From Nocardioides pocheonensis (GTDB lineage Bacteria; Actinomycetota; Actinomycetes; Propionibacteriales; Nocardioidaceae): 64,000 nt of DNA. Below, piece by piece: positions 41,317 through 49,068 of the stretch (positions are counted from its first letter, which is position 1; every line of letters begins with the position of its first letter). The stretch covers positions 124,001-188,000 of the forward strand of contig NZ_RJSF01000003.1 of NCBI RefSeq assembly GCF_003725535.1, read 5' to 3'. The notes under the pieces were generated by a model. It had not been told where the DNA came from and did not search any database. It saw nothing but the letters and a program-made list of their open reading frames with translations. A program made the position numbers and the translations under genes.

Positions 41317-41326
41317 AGGACGCACC

Positions 41327-41671
41327 ATGCAGTACGCGCTGATGATCTACGTCGACCCCACGGCACCGATGGGGTCCAGCGAGGACGAGACGGCCGCGAT
41401 CACCGCGGAGTACATGGCCATCCGGGAGGATCCGCGGTGCCTCGATGGCGCGTCGCTGGCACCGGTCGAGGCGGTGTCCACCGTGCGGGTGCAGGCCGGC
41501 GACGCCATGGTCACCGACGGACCGTTCGCCGACACCAAGGAAGTGCTGGGCGGCTACTACCTCGTCGACGTCGACGACCTGGACGCGGCGCTCGAGTTCG
41601 CCGGGCGGATCCCGGCGGCGCGCATGGGCGGCGCCGTCGAGGTGTGGCCAGTGGCCTTCCGGCGCGAGTGA
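41327..41671 (+). CDS. YCII-related (DGPF) protein
   Basis: A 114-residue dimeric alpha-beta-barrel protein. It opens 'MQYALMIYVDPTAPM' and includes 'DAMVTDGPFADTKEVLGGYYL', the DGPF motif. YCII-like proteins of this kind are very often encoded next to ECF sigma factors of the ECF42 group and are thought to feed into their regulation; the biochemical function is unknown. The stop overlaps the sigma gene GTG by four bases, confirming the pairing. Confidence 0.88.
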   Translation: MQYALMIYVDPTAPMGSSEDETAAITAEYMAIREDPRCLDGASLAPVEAVSTVRVQAGDAMVTDGPFADTKEVLGGYYLVDVDDLDAALEFAGRIPAARMGGAVEVWPVAFRRE

Positions 41672-42849
41672 TCGACCAGGTCTTCCGCGAGGAGTGGGGC
41701 CGAGTCCTGGCCTCCCTGGTGGGCTTCCTCGGCGACGTCGACCTTGCCGAGGAGGCCACCCAGGAGGCCTTCGCCGCCGCCGTCGAACGCTGGCCGAGCG
41801 AGGGCGCCCCGCGCAACCCCGGCGCGTGGCTCACCACCACCGCACGCAACCGGGCGATCGACCGGATCCGCCGCGACCGGGTCCTGCGCGCGAAGCTGCC
41901 TCTCGTCGCCGTGCCGGAGGTGGACGACGTGATGACCCCCGACTCGACCATCCCGGACGAGCGTCTCGAGCTGCTGTTCACCTGCTGCCACCCGGCGCTG
42001 TCTCTCGAGGCCCAGGTCGCGCTGACGCTACGCGCGCTGGGCGGCCTCTCCACCGAGGAGATCGCCCGGGCCTTCCTCGTCCCTGCGGAGACCATGAAGC
42101 GCCGGCTGTCGCGGGCGAAGAACAAGATCCGCACGGCGGGAGTGCCGTTCCGGGTGCCTCCGGACCACGTGCTGCCCGAGCGTCTGTCCGCGGTGCTCGG
42201 CGTGATCTACCTGATCTACAACCAGGGGTACGCCGCCCGCGACGACCTCGCGAGCGAGGCGATCAGCCTCGGACGGGTGCTCGTCTCGCTGATGCCCGAC
42301 GAGCCCGAGGCGTCCGGCCTGCTGGCGCTGATGCTCTGCCACCACGCCCGGCGCGAGGCCCGAGCGCCCGGGGGTGAGCTGGTCCGGCTCGAGGAGCAGG
42401 ACCGGTCGCGGTGGGACCACGCGATGATCGCCGAGGGCCGTGACCTCGTCGACCGTGCGCTCGGCCGGCCGAGCCGCGGCCCCTACGCCGTTCAGGCGGC
42501 GATCGCGGTCCTCCAGACTGAGCCCGAGATCGACTGGCCCCAGGTGGTCGCCCTCTACGACGAGCTCGTCCTGCTCACCGGCTCCCCGGTGGTCCGGCTG
42601 AACCGCGCGGCGGCGGTCGCCGCGACCGGCGCGACGGAGCGGGCCCTCGCCATCGTCGACGGCCTCGAGCTGGACGGCTACCAGTACCTCCACTCCACGC
42701 GCGCCGAGCTGCTGCGCCGCCTCGACCGCCCGGCCGAGGCGCTCGCGGCGTACCGGTCGGCGCTCGAGCTCGCCGCGGCCGAGCACGAGCGCCGCTTCCT
42801 GCAGCAAAGGATCGCCGAGCTCCTCGAGGCGGGTGCGGAGTCCTCCTGA
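41668..42849 (+). CDS. ECF sigma factor, ECF42-like with C-terminal extension
   Basis: A 393-residue ECF sigma factor, about twice the normal length. Sigma-2 is within residues 5-75 ('DLAEEATQEAFAAAVERWPS') and sigma-4 is near 110-165 ('LRALGGLSTEEIARAFLVPA', 'TMKRRLSRAKNKI'). The remaining roughly 220 residues are helical TPR-like repeats ('EARAPGGELVRLEEQDRSRW', 'LDRPAEALAAYRSALELAA') typical of the ECF42/SigJ-like group. No anti-sigma gene is present, as expected for this group, where the extension is thought to control activity. The GTG start overlaps the YCII stop. Confidence 0.9.
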   Translation: MIDQVFREEWGRVLASLVGFLGDVDLAEEATQEAFAAAVERWPSEGAPRNPGAWLTTTARNRAIDRIRRDRVLRAKLPLVAVPEVDDVMTPDSTIPDERLELLFTCCHPALSLEAQVALTLRALGGLSTEEIARAFLVPAETMKRRLSRAKNKIRTAGVPFRVPPDHVLPERLSAVLGVIYLIYNQGYAARDDLASEAISLGRVLVSLMPDEPEASGLLALMLCHHARREARAPGGELVRLEEQDRSRWDHAMIAEGRDLVDRALGRPSRGPYAVQAAIAVLQTEPEIDWPQVVALYDELVLLTGSPVVRLNRAAAVAATGATERALAIVDGLELDGYQYLHSTRAELLRRLDRPAEALAAYRSALELAAAEHERRFLQQRIAELLEAGAESS

Positions 42850-42877
42850 GCTCCCGTCCGTCGCGGGGCCCACGACG

Positions 42878-43294
42878 TCACGCGACGCTGAGCGTGACCT
42901 CCATGTTGCCGCGCGTGGCGTTCGAGTACGGGCACACCTGGTGGGCCCGGGCGACGAGCTGCTGGGCTGTCTCCGGGTCCAGGGCCGGCAGGCTCACCTC
43001 GAGGTGCGCGGTCAGGCCGAAGCCACCGGTGCCGAGCGCGCCCAGGGAGACGTCGGCCACGACCTCGGAGTCGGTGGTGTCTGCCTTCGCCTCGGCAGCG
43101 ACCAGCTTGAGGGCGGAGTGGAAGCACGCGGCGTAGCCCGCGGCGAAGAGCTGCTCCGGGTTGGTGGCGCCGCCCTCGCCTCCGAGCTCCTTGGGCACCC
43201 GCACCGGGGCGACGAGGAGGCCGTCGATCGTCTGGACCTGGCCGTTGCGGCCGTCGCCGGTGGCGACCGCCGTGGTCGTGTAGAGAGGTGTCAT
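42878..43294 (-). CDS. ohr: Organic hydroperoxide resistance protein (Ohr)
   Basis: A 138-residue OsmC-superfamily thiol peroxidase. The two catalytic cysteines are at 57 ('GYAACFHSAL') and 121 ('VCPYSNATRGNMEV'), and 'PEQLFAAGYAAC' and 'NGQVQTIDGLLVAPV' are typical of Ohr rather than OsmC. It reduces organic hydroperoxides in the cytoplasm. The ATG is at 43294. It is divergent from a MarR/OhrR-type gene across 51 bp holding the palindrome TATTGCG-CGCAATA, a standard peroxide-sensing arrangement. Confidence 0.93.
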   Translation of the reverse strand: MTPLYTTTAVATGDGRNGQVQTIDGLLVAPVRVPKELGGEGGATNPEQLFAAGYAACFHSALKLVAAEAKADTTDSEVVADVSLGALGTGGFGLTAHLEVSLPALDPETAQQLVARAHQVCPYSNATRGNMEVTLSVA

Positions 43295-43305
43295 GTGGGC
43301 AACTA

Positions 43306-43319
43306 TATTGCGCGCAATA
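43306..43319. promoter_or_regulatory. OhrR-type operator TATTGCG-CGCAATA
   Basis: A perfect 14-bp palindrome lies in the 51-bp divergent promoter of ohr and ohrR, 11 bp from the ohr ATG. A partial half-site GTGCAAT follows at about 43325-43331. Confidence 0.7.
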
Positions 43320-43345
43320 GAATCGTGCAATGTAGGATGGGTCAC

Positions 43346-43792
43346 ATGAGGACGTCCTTTCCCCAGCTCGAGCTGGACGCGCAGATCTGCTTCCCGCTCT
43401 ACGCCGCGACGAGAGCCGTGACGCAGACCTACGGCCGGCTGCTCTCCGACGTCGGCCTCACCTACCCGCAGTACCTCACGATGCTGGCGCTCTGGGGTGC
43501 AGAGGAGCCGTTGACCGTGGGCGAGGTCGGTGCCCGCCTCCGCCTCGACTCGGGCACGCTGACGCCGCTGCTCAAACGACTGGAGGCGGCCGGGTTCGTC
43601 GTCCGTCGTCGCGACCCCGGTGACGAGCGCCGGGTGCTGCTCGAGGTCTCCGACCAGGGCTGGGAGCTGCGCGAGCGAGTCGCCCACGTGCCCGGTGCGC
43701 TGGTGGAGTCTCTCTCGATGAGCGCGAAGGAGGGCGCGGAGCTGCGCCGGCTCCTCCACGAGCTGCTCGAGCACCTCGACGCCGACGGCTGA
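43346..43792 (+). CDS. ohrR: Organic-peroxide-sensing MarR regulator (OhrR)
   Basis: A 148-residue MarR protein. The peroxide-sensing Cys is Cys15 in 'LDAQICFPLYAATRAVTQTY', the position of the redox Cys in OhrR. The winged helix is 'TVGEVGARLRLDSGTLTPLL' and 'RRRDPGDERRVLLEVSDQG'. No other Cys is present, so it is of the one-Cys type. The start at 43346 follows AGGATGG at about 43334. It is divergent from ohr, with a 14-bp palindrome between, so it represses ohr until oxidised. Confidence 0.92.
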   Translation: MRTSFPQLELDAQICFPLYAATRAVTQTYGRLLSDVGLTYPQYLTMLALWGAEEPLTVGEVGARLRLDSGTLTPLLKRLEAAGFVVRRRDPGDERRVLLEVSDQGWELRERVAHVPGALVESLSMSAKEGAELRRLLHELLEHLDADG

Positions 43793-43844
43793 ACCCTGCT
43801 CGCGGACCGGTTTCGGCCGGGGCGCTCGTGGGCACTCCAGGAGG

Positions 43845-44201
43845 ATGGCGAAGTACCTGCTCAACCAGGCAGCGGTCGAGGCCGCGCGCAGCCTGATCGG
43901 CTCGCGGCAGTACGTCCTGGACAGCGACTGGGGTGAGGTCCAGCCGCGAGCTGCGGACGAGAACGCCTTCCTCGAGCGGCACTCGTGGGAGGAGTACGCC
44001 GCCTGGCACCTCGCCCTCACCGACGGCTCCCACGACGAGACCAAGGCGCGCTACGGGTTCGTCTACGGCGACCTGCGCCGGGTGCACCGCACGGGTCTGA
44101 TCGCCTGCGTGTACCGCGCGTCCGAGTGGCGCCACAAGGAGATCGAGCTCGCGGCCCACGACCTGCTCCAGGAGCTGGACGCGAAGGCCGGGATCGCCTG
44201 A
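43845..44201 (+). CDS. Conserved-looking hypothetical protein
   Basis: I do not recognise this 118-residue protein as a named family. It is soluble, mixed alpha/beta and rich in Trp and His ('ERHSWEEYAAWHLALTDGSH', 'GFVYGDLRRVHRTGLIACVY'). The amino acid mix and codon use are normal for the region, so it is a real gene. The AGGAGG ribosome binding site (43839-43844) abuts the ATG with no spacer, which is unusual; no other start fits better. It is followed by the convergent pdxY gene after 26 bp. Confidence 0.68.
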   Translation: MAKYLLNQAAVEAARSLIGSRQYVLDSDWGEVQPRAADENAFLERHSWEEYAAWHLALTDGSHDETKARYGFVYGDLRRVHRTGLIACVYRASEWRHKEIELAAHDLLQELDAKAGIA

Positions 44202-44227
44202 ACGACGCGCCGGTCGCGACCGCGGCT

Positions 44228-45088
44228 CTAGCGGACCCGACCGACCTCGAACTGCATCCGCGGGTCGGCGTACGCGTCCTGGGACTCGACGAGCAACAGC
44301 TCGCGGGCGCCTGCGTCCAGCGTGTTCACGAGCAGGTCGAAGACGCTGGAGGCCGTGCGTGCCAGCGCCGCCGCCGGGTCGCCGCCGGCCAGCAGGTGGG
44401 CGGAGAACAGCGCCGCCGTGACGTCGCCGGACCCGTTCGCGTGCATCGCGAGCCGGGGAGTGCGCACGCTCCAGGCGCCCGCGGACGTGACCGCCACCAT
44501 CTCCAGCGTCTCCGGCGGCTGGTCGGCGTGCAGGACGCTCGTGACCAGGACGGTCTCGGGGCCGAGGGCGCGGGCGGCGTCCGCCGCGTCGAGCACCGTC
44601 GCGAGGTCCGCGCTCGCGGGGAGCGGGCTGCCGGTCAGCTCGCCGAGCTCGAACTGGTTGGGCGTGATCACGTCCGCGCGCGGGACGACCTGCTCGCGGA
44701 TCAGCGGCGGGATCGCGGGGTCGACGAAGCAGCCGCTGTCGGCGTTGCCCATCACCGGGTCGCAGGCGTACGCCGCGGCCGGGTTGGCCGCCTTGACGCG
44801 GTCGACCGCGTCGAGGACCACCGACGCGATCTCCGGGCTGCCCTGGTATCCGGAGAGCACCAGGTCGACCTGGGCCAGGGCGCCGCGCTCCTCCATGCCG
44901 AGGACCACCTCGTGCACGTCGGCGCCGGGGACGACCGGGCCGCGCCAGGCGCCGTACCCGGTGTGGTTGGAGAACAGCACGGTGTGCACCGGCCAGACCT
45001 CGTGGCCGAGGCGCTGCAGCGGGAAGACGGCGGCGCTGTTGCCGACGTGGCCGTAGGAGACGCAGGACTGGATGGAGAGGATGCGCAC
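44228..45088 (-). CDS. pdxY: Pyridoxal kinase PdxY
   Basis: A 286-residue ribokinase-fold enzyme that phosphorylates pyridoxal in the salvage of vitamin B6. It starts 'MRILSIQSCVSYGHVGNSAA', the pyridoxal-kinase N-terminus. 'YQGSPEIASVVLDAVDRVKA' and 'VMGNADSGCFVDPAIP' follow. The anion-hole/catalytic segment 'HANGSGDVTAALFSAHLL' carries the Asp base (GSGD). It is of the PdxY rather than ThiD type by length and N-terminus. It is transcribed towards the hypothetical gene and away from the GMC oxidoreductase. Confidence 0.93.
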   Translation of the reverse strand: MRILSIQSCVSYGHVGNSAAVFPLQRLGHEVWPVHTVLFSNHTGYGAWRGPVVPGADVHEVVLGMEERGALAQVDLVLSGYQGSPEIASVVLDAVDRVKAANPAAAYACDPVMGNADSGCFVDPAIPPLIREQVVPRADVITPNQFELGELTGSPLPASADLATVLDAADAARALGPETVLVTSVLHADQPPETLEMVAVTSAGAWSVRTPRLAMHANGSGDVTAALFSAHLLAGGDPAAALARTASSVFDLLVNTLDAGARELLLVESQDAYADPRMQFEVGRVR

Positions 45089-45145
45089 CCGGCCAGTCTG
45101 CCGGTCGCCCGGGTCTGCCCGGGACGTGAGCCCTATGGTCGGCGA

Positions 45146-45165
45146 AACTAGAACGCGTTATAGTT
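45146..45165. promoter_or_regulatory. KstR-like operator before the GMC oxidoreductase
   Basis: AACTAGAACGCGTTATAGTT is a 20-bp palindrome with one mismatched pair. Its core TAGAACGCGTTATA (45149-45162) fits the KstR consensus TnnAACnnGTTnnA exactly. It lies 53 bp before the gene's ATG, between it and pdxY. KstR controls cholesterol-uptake and degradation genes in mycobacteria and rhodococci; no kstR gene is in this window. Confidence 0.52.
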
Positions 45166-45217
45166 CCATCGCCGGGAGGTGACGCGGGTCACCAGTGCGC
45201 GGACGAGTGAGGGAACC

Positions 45218-46840
45218 ATGGGCAAGCAGCAGTCGAACGAGGCCGACTACGTGGTGGTCGGGTCCGGGAGCTCGGGCAGCGCGGTGGCGGGCCGCCTCGC
45301 CGAGGCAGGACACAGCGTGATCCTGCTCGAGGCCGGCAAGACCGACGAGAAGTACCTGGTCAAGAAGCCCGGCATGATCGGACCGATGCACTCGGTCCCG
45401 GAGATCAAGAAGACCGTCGACTGGGGCTTCTACTCGACCCCGCAGAAGCACCTCCTCGACCGCAAGATGCCGGTGCCGCGCGGCAAGGTCGTCGGTGGGT
45501 CGAGCTCGATCAACGGCATGGTCTACGTGCGCGGCAACCGCGCCAACTTCGACTCCTGGGCCGCCGAGGGCAACACCGGTTGGGACGCCGACTCCGTCAA
45601 CGCGGCGTACAAGCGGATGGAGGACTTCGAGGACGGCGAGAACGCCTACCGCGGCGCCGGCGGCCCGATCCGGGTCACCCGCAACAAGGCTCCGCAGGAA
45701 GGCACGCTGCAGTTCATCCAGGCCACCTCCGACACCCTCGGGGTGAAGATCCTCGACGACTACAACGGTGAGTCGCAGGAGGGCATCTCGCGGATGCAGC
45801 AGAACGCCGCGGACGGTCTGCGCTACAGCGCCTCACGCGGCTACGTGCACAACCTCGCGCCGGCTCGGCTCGAGCTGCAGAGCGAGGTGCTGGTCACCAA
45901 GGTGGTGATCGACAACGGCCGGGCCACCGGCGTCGAGGTCACCGACAAGGACGGCACGCGACGCACCATCCGGGCGGGCAAGGAGGTCATCCTCTCCGCC
46001 GGCTTCGTGGGGTCCGCGCAGCTGCTCATGCTCTCGGGCATCGGGCACGCCCAGCACCTGCGCGACCACGGCATCGCCGTCCTCGCCGACCTCCCCGTCG
46101 GCGACAACCTGCACGACCACATGTTCCACGCGATGACCTTCCACGCCACGTCGGCCAAGATGAAGGGCAAGGCGTCCTTCTTCGCGCGCGGGCTGGCCAA
46201 GGAGCTGATGCGTCCGGGCACGACCTTCCTCGCGAACTCGGTCTTCGAGTCGGTGGGCTTCGTGCGCACGTCGCAGGCGACCGACGTACCGGACCTGCAG
46301 CTGCACCTGCTGCCCTGGGCCTACGTGTCGCCGAACCAGGACGAGCCGATCCGGCACAAGGTCGACCCCCGGACCGCGCTGACCGTGCTGGTCACGCTGA
46401 TCTACCCGAAGAGCCGCGGCACGCTGCGGCTCGCGTCGACCGACCCGGCCGCCGCGCCGCTGATCGACTTCCAGTACCTCGCCGACCGCTCCGACCTCGA
46501 GGTGCTCGCCGAGGGATCGGAGATGGTGCGGGAGATCATGTCCGCGGCGGCCTTCGGCGGCTCGGTCAAGGAGGAGATCCACCCCGGTACGTCGCTGAAG
46601 GGCACCGACCTGCGGGACGCGATCCTGAACCGCGCGACCTCGGTCTACCACGGCGTCGGCACCTGCCGGATGGGCGTCGACGAGCTCGCGGTGGTCTCGC
46701 CGGACCTGAAGGTGCGCGGCATCGAGGGCCTGCGCGTCGCGGACGCCTCGATCATGCCGTCGATCACCGGGGGCAACACGAACGCTCCGGCGATCATGAT
46801 CGGCGAGATGGCGGCGGGGCTCATCCTGGGCTCTGCTTGA
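45218..46840 (+). CDS. GMC family oxidoreductase
   Basis: A 540-residue FAD-dependent glucose-methanol-choline oxidoreductase. FAD binding is 'VVVGSGSSGSAVAGRLAEAG' (residues 12-31), the first GMC signature is near 'PRGKVVGGSSSINGMVYVRG', the second is 'ILSAGFVGSAQLLMLSGIG', and the catalytic His is in 'VYHGVGTCRMG'. It oxidises a primary or secondary alcohol such as choline or a sterol. The ATG at 45218 follows GTGAGGGA; a GTG at 45179 is possible. A KstR-like operator precedes it, so a sterol-type substrate is possible but unproven. Confidence 0.9.
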   Translation: MGKQQSNEADYVVVGSGSSGSAVAGRLAEAGHSVILLEAGKTDEKYLVKKPGMIGPMHSVPEIKKTVDWGFYSTPQKHLLDRKMPVPRGKVVGGSSSINGMVYVRGNRANFDSWAAEGNTGWDADSVNAAYKRMEDFEDGENAYRGAGGPIRVTRNKAPQEGTLQFIQATSDTLGVKILDDYNGESQEGISRMQQNAADGLRYSASRGYVHNLAPARLELQSEVLVTKVVIDNGRATGVEVTDKDGTRRTIRAGKEVILSAGFVGSAQLLMLSGIGHAQHLRDHGIAVLADLPVGDNLHDHMFHAMTFHATSAKMKGKASFFARGLAKELMRPGTTFLANSVFESVGFVRTSQATDVPDLQLHLLPWAYVSPNQDEPIRHKVDPRTALTVLVTLIYPKSRGTLRLASTDPAAAPLIDFQYLADRSDLEVLAEGSEMVREIMSAAAFGGSVKEEIHPGTSLKGTDLRDAILNRATSVYHGVGTCRMGVDELAVVSPDLKVRGIEGLRVADASIMPSITGGNTNAPAIMIGEMAAGLILGSA

Positions 46841-47080
46841 TTGCCCTCGCTCCGCTCGGGCGGGTGCGCCGCCTTCCGGGGTCCGTCTTCCCTCCCCCCT
46901 CGGCTCGCTGCGCTCGCCTGCGGTCGTCAGTCCAGACGGACCCGGCGGCGCACCGCCTGATTGCCCTCGCTCCGCTCGGGCGGGTGCGCCGCCCTCCGGG
47001 GTCCGTCTTCCCTCCTCCCTCGGCTCGCTGCGCTCGCCTGCGGTCGTCAGTCCAGACGGACCCGGCGGCGCACCGTGCGG
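46841..47080. repeat. 120-bp sequence in two direct tandem copies
   Basis: 46841-46960 and 46961-47080 are near-identical direct repeats. Each holds an inverted repeat: GGTGCGCCGCC plus GGGTCCGTCT on the left, complemented by AGACGGACCC and GGCGGCGCACC on the right. It fills the gap between the convergent GMC and dioxygenase genes. The long hairpins could end transcription from both sides. No open frame or transposase is present. Confidence 0.85.
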
Positions 47081-47081
47081 G

Positions 47082-47870
47082 CTAGGCGACGAGCAGGCTC
47101 CGCTTCGACAGCCCCATCCAGTAGCCGTCGATCACCTGGTCGCCCGGCGCCTCGGGGTCGGTCGCAGCCCCCAGGGTGACGAACAGCGGCGTGTAGTGCT
47201 CGACGGTGGGGTGCGCGTAGGGCATGCCCGGCGCGTTCGTCCGGTACGCCGCCAGCTCGGCGACGTCGCCGCGGGCGAGAGCCTCGGCCGCCCAGTGGTC
47301 GAAGTCCTTCGACCAGCCGGGTGCCTCGGCGTCGATCCGGAACTCCCGCAGGAAGGGGAGTCCGTGGGTCAGGAAGCCCGAGCCGACGACGAGCACGCCC
47401 TCGTCGCGGAGCTCGCGCAGCCGGCTGCCGAGGGTCAGCAGGCGATAGGGTTCCTGGGTCGGCAGCGACATCTGCAGCACGGGGATGTCCGCCTCGGGGT
47501 ACATGATCCGCAGCGGCACCCACGCCCCGTGGTCCAGGCCGCGCGAGGGGTGCTGGTGGACGCGATCGGTGTCGGGCATCATCGCCGCGACCCGCTGCGC
47601 GAGCGCGCTCGCGTCGGGGCTGTCGTAGCGCATCCGGTAGTACTTCGGGTCGAAGCCGCCGAAGTCGTAGACCAGCTCGGTGCCCGGGCCGCTGGCGCTG
47701 AGCGCGAGCGGCGCCGACTCCCAGTGCGCGCTGACGACCAGGATCGCCGTGGGTCGGGGCAGCTCCGCGGCGAGCGCGCGCAGCTCGCCCGACCACTGGG
47801 GGTCGTCGAGCAGCGGGGGCGCGCCGTGGCCGATGTAGAGCGCGGGCATGCGGGCGGTCATGGAGGTCAT
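47082..47870 (-). CDS. LigB-type extradiol dioxygenase (YgiD/DODA-like)
   Basis: A 262-residue class III extradiol ring-cleavage dioxygenase-like protein. The metal-binding signature is 'ALYIGHGAPPLLDDPQW' (His), with 'ILVVSAHWES', 'RGLDHGAWVPLRIMYPEADI' and 'VVGSGFLTHGLPFL' as the other His-containing strands. By length it belongs to the DODA/YgiD group acting on catechols such as DOPA; the natural substrate is unknown. The stop lies next to the tandem 120-bp repeat. ATGs at 47870 and 47861 both lack a ribosome binding site, and a perfect palindrome abuts the start. Confidence 0.88.
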   Translation of the reverse strand: MTSMTARMPALYIGHGAPPLLDDPQWSGELRALAAELPRPTAILVVSAHWESAPLALSASGPGTELVYDFGGFDPKYYRMRYDSPDASALAQRVAAMMPDTDRVHQHPSRGLDHGAWVPLRIMYPEADIPVLQMSLPTQEPYRLLTLGSRLRELRDEGVLVVGSGFLTHGLPFLREFRIDAEAPGWSKDFDHWAAEALARGDVAELAAYRTNAPGMPYAHPTVEHYTPLFVTLGAATDPEAPGDQVIDGYWMGLSKRSLLVA

Positions 47871-47872
47871 GA

Positions 47873-47890
47873 TAGTTCAACTTTGAACTA
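47873..47890. promoter_or_regulatory. Palindrome TAGTTCAA-CT-TTGAACTA at the dioxygenase start
   Basis: An 18-bp palindrome with perfect 8-bp arms begins three bases before the dioxygenase ATG on its strand. It is likely an operator for a MarR/HxlR-type regulator that blocks initiation. No matching regulator gene is close by. Confidence 0.58.
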
Positions 47891-47908
47891 CCCGGAAGCA
47901 TTCCCGAC

Positions 47909-48241
47909 TCAGCGGTTCGGGCCTCGCCCGCGGTCCCGGCTCCGGGAGCGGGCGCGAAGGCCGAGCCAGAGGCCGACCGGCACGAGGGCGACGGCAACGG
48001 CGAGGAGGACGTCACCCGCGGTCGCGGGAGTGCGGGCAACCCGGTGGTCGATGCCGTAGTCGCCGCCGCCCATGAGGGCGTAGCCGCGCAGGTTGGTCAC
48101 GATGCTGAAGAGGCAGCCGGCGACGAAGACCAGCGACCCGGCGATCCAGCTCCGGTCGCGGCGGAACGCCTGGACCACGCCCCACAGGCCGATCGGCAGC
48201 AGGAACGAGAAGATCAGCAGCTCCGACAGTGATGCGCTCAC
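47909..48241 (-). CDS. Three-helix membrane protein, unknown
   Basis: I do not recognise this 110-residue protein. Hydrophobic segments near residues 5-25, 32-50 and 75-95 suggest three membrane helices, and the C-terminus is strongly basic ('RARSRSRDRGRGPNR'). It lies 38 bp upstream of the dioxygenase gene, same strand, so it may share a transcript, though the palindrome at 47873-47890 sits between them. The ATG at 48241 is the plausible start. Confidence 0.55.
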   Translation of the reverse strand: MSASLSELLIFSFLLPIGLWGVVQAFRRDRSWIAGSLVFVAGCLFSIVTNLRGYALMGGGDYGIDHRVARTPATAGDVLLAVAVALVPVGLWLGLRARSRSRDRGRGPNR

Positions 48242-48361
48242 GGGTCCGGCCGCCGCCCGACGGTGCTCGCGGCGCTCTCCATGTCGTCCTCCCGAGACGG
48301 TCGCCCTGGTGCGGGCGTGCGACGCCGATCGTACGACGAGGGGTCGACTGCCGACGACCGG

Positions 48362-49048
48362 CTACGGCAGCTGCCACCGCACCGGCGTACCGCCCTGCTG
48401 CTCGAGCAACCGGTCGACCCGGCTGAACGGCCGGGAGCCGAAGAATCCGCGGTGCGCCGAGAGCGGGCTGGGGTGCGGCGACTCGACCCACGGCACCGGT
48501 CCGAGCATCGGCTTGAGCGACTGGGCGTCGCGGCCCCAGAGGATCGCGGCGAGCGGGCCGCCGCGCTTGGCGAGCGCCGTGATCGCGCACTCCGTGACCG
48601 GCTCCCAGCCCTTGCCACGGTGCGAGTTCGCGCGACCGGGGCTGACCGTGAGCGACCGGTTGAGCAGCAGCACACCGGCGTCGGCCCACGGCGTCAGGTC
48701 GCCGCAGGACGGCGCCGGCAGCCCGAGGTCGTCACCGAGCTCCTTGAAGATGTTGAGCAGGCTCGGTGGCAGCGGCCGCACGTCGGGCGCGACCGAGAAG
48801 CTCAGGCCGACCGGGTGTCCGGGCGTCGGGTACGGGTCCTGCCCCACGATCAGCACCTTGACGTCGGCCAGCGGTCGCTGGAACGCCCGCAGGACGTGCT
48901 CTCCGGCCGGGAGGTAGCCCCGACCGGCCGCGATCTCGGCTCGCAGGAAGACACCCATGCGGGCGATGTCCTCGTCGACCGGCGCCAGGGCCTCGGCCCA
49001 GTCCTCGGCCACCAGGCCCTTCGCCACGAGTCCGGCCAGTGCGCTCAC
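48362..49048 (-). CDS. ung: Uracil-DNA glycosylase
   Basis: A 228-residue family-1 uracil-DNA glycosylase that removes uracil from DNA. The water-activating motif is '[17 protein letters not shown]' and the minor-groove loop is '[13 protein letters not shown]'. '[17 protein letters not shown]' is the third conserved strand. The start is a GTG at 49048; the open frame continues far upstream through the LigD gene but this is a coincidence of composition. It is 20 bp downstream of the LigD-like gene, same strand, giving a small DNA repair operon. Confidence 0.95.
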   Translation of the reverse strand: MSALAGLVAKGLVAEDWAEALAPVDEDIARMGVFLRAEIAAGRGYLPAGEHVLRAFQRPLADVKVLIVGQDPYPTPGHPVGLSFSVAPDVRPLPPSLLNIFKELGDDLGLPAPSCGDLTPWADAGVLLLNRSLTVSPGRANSHRGKGWEPVTECAITALAKRGGPLAAILWGRDAQSLKPMLGPVPWVESPHPSPLSAHRGFFGSRPFSRVDRLLEQQGGTPVRWQLP

Positions 49049-49068
49049 GGCGCCGAGTTTCGCACGCC

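Noticed and set aside
46841-47080. Protein-coding reading of the 120-bp repeats
   Set aside because: Short frames cross the repeats, but both copies are identical in non-coding features such as hairpin arms and have no ribosome binding site.
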